NCBI GenBank assembly: GCA_045652125.1
Contig: JAZRTT010000020.1
Coordinates: 1 to 12,974, forward strand
DNA: 12,974 bases
Origin: Avoscillospira sp045652125
Lineage (GTDB): Bacteria; Bacillota; Clostridia; Oscillospirales; Oscillospiraceae
Direction: 5' to 3'
Part shown: one piece after another, positions 12,642 to 12,974 of the stretch
How positions within the stretch are numbered: the first letter of the stretch is position 1
How the letters are laid out: every line of letters starts with the position of its first letter
Translations under genes and position numbers: made by a program
The notes under the pieces: generated by a model
The model's input: only the letters and a program-made list of their open reading frames with translations
What the model was told of the DNA's origin: nothing
Databases searched by the model: none

Positions 12642-12974
12642 TTATTCCGTCTGCACCTCTTTTTCATATTCATAGATTTTCTCTACTGCTTTTTTGTTGC
12701 GGACAATGATCAACAAGATCGCCCCAAAGGAAACGGCAGCAAATCCCAACGCCACATACCGGTACGGAAATAGCTCTCCCAAGAAACCGGCCAAGATCTG
12801 CACCAGGACTGCCCCAATGTTGATCAAAACCTGAAACAAGCCATTGATCCGGGCACGCATATCCTGCGGCAAATACTTTTGGGTAGCAGCTTCCCGCAAA
12901 GTGGCCGTATTAGTACCCAGAAAACCGCAAAGAAATCGCAGAACCAACATTACCGGATAAGCCAGAAACAGCAT
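12642..12974 (-). CDS. MFS transporter, C-terminal part (runs off the window)
   Basis: The last 110 residues of a membrane protein are present; the coding frame continues past the right end of the window, so the ATG at 12974 is probably internal. Three hydrophobic stretches are visible (about 1-20, 46-66 and 72-90), followed by a charged tail. The segment TLREAATQKYLPQDMRARIN between helices resembles the cytoplasmic helix of major facilitator superfamily drug or macrolide-type exporters, where a conserved P-x-x-x-R-x-R turn precedes helix 11. The substrate cannot be deduced. The stop codon lies about 25 bases before the mgtE promoter on the same strand. Confidence 0.75.
   Translation of the reverse strand: MLFLAYPVMLVLRFLCGFLGTNTATLREAATQKYLPQDMRARINGLFQVLINIGAVLVQILAGFLGELFPYRYVALGFAAVSFGAILLIIVRNKKAVEKIYEYEKEVQTE

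Overview
The window looks like a chromosome segment of a gut-type Clostridia (Bacillota), most likely of the Oscillospirales. This is inferred from mid-GC housekeeping genes with strong AGGAGG-type ribosome binding sites, frequent TTG/GTG starts, sigma-A-like promoters, and the combination of yqeB-selD, mgtE, degV, an M19 dipeptidase and a PfkB kinase. No rRNA, tRNA, CRISPR array or complete mobile element is visible.

Left part (1-1660), accessory. Two nearly identical copies of a structured module (1-160 and 187-346, period 186 bp) are each followed by a different terminator hairpin. Next come the C-terminal remnant of a tyrosine recombinase on the minus strand (465-569) with att-like repeats beside it, an unassigned open-frame fragment (551-856), and an AT-rich polysaccharide deacetylase gene (907-1623) with its own terminator. 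This reads as an eroded integration site.

Middle (1856-7811). A nitroreductase gene (minus) and an HSL-type alpha/beta hydrolase gene (plus) diverge from a shared promoter region. A bidirectional terminator separates the hydrolase from a minus-strand operon reading degV-like, M19 dipeptidase, PfkB sugar kinase, mannitol-1-phosphate 5-dehydrogenase. The operon has a good promoter at 7848-7876. The last two genes overlap or abut and form a small sugar or sugar-alcohol module.

Right part (7950-12974). Divergent from the operon is a plus-strand set: a CDF metal transporter with a duplicated C-terminal domain, yqeB, and selD overlapping yqeB by 11 bp. The yqeB-selD pair is the known signature of selenium-dependent molybdenum hydroxylase maturation. 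A perfect 44-bp palindrome, which includes the last two bases of the selD stop codon, separates selD from the convergent Mg2+ transporter gene mgtE.

The mgtE leader is the most interesting part of the window. It is about 160 nt long, has a promoter, a 22-codon upstream ORF with a good ribosome binding site, nested and mutually exclusive base pairings, and a hairpin that hides the mgtE ribosome binding site. I do not recognise the conserved M-box blocks in it. The window ends inside an MFS transporter gene.
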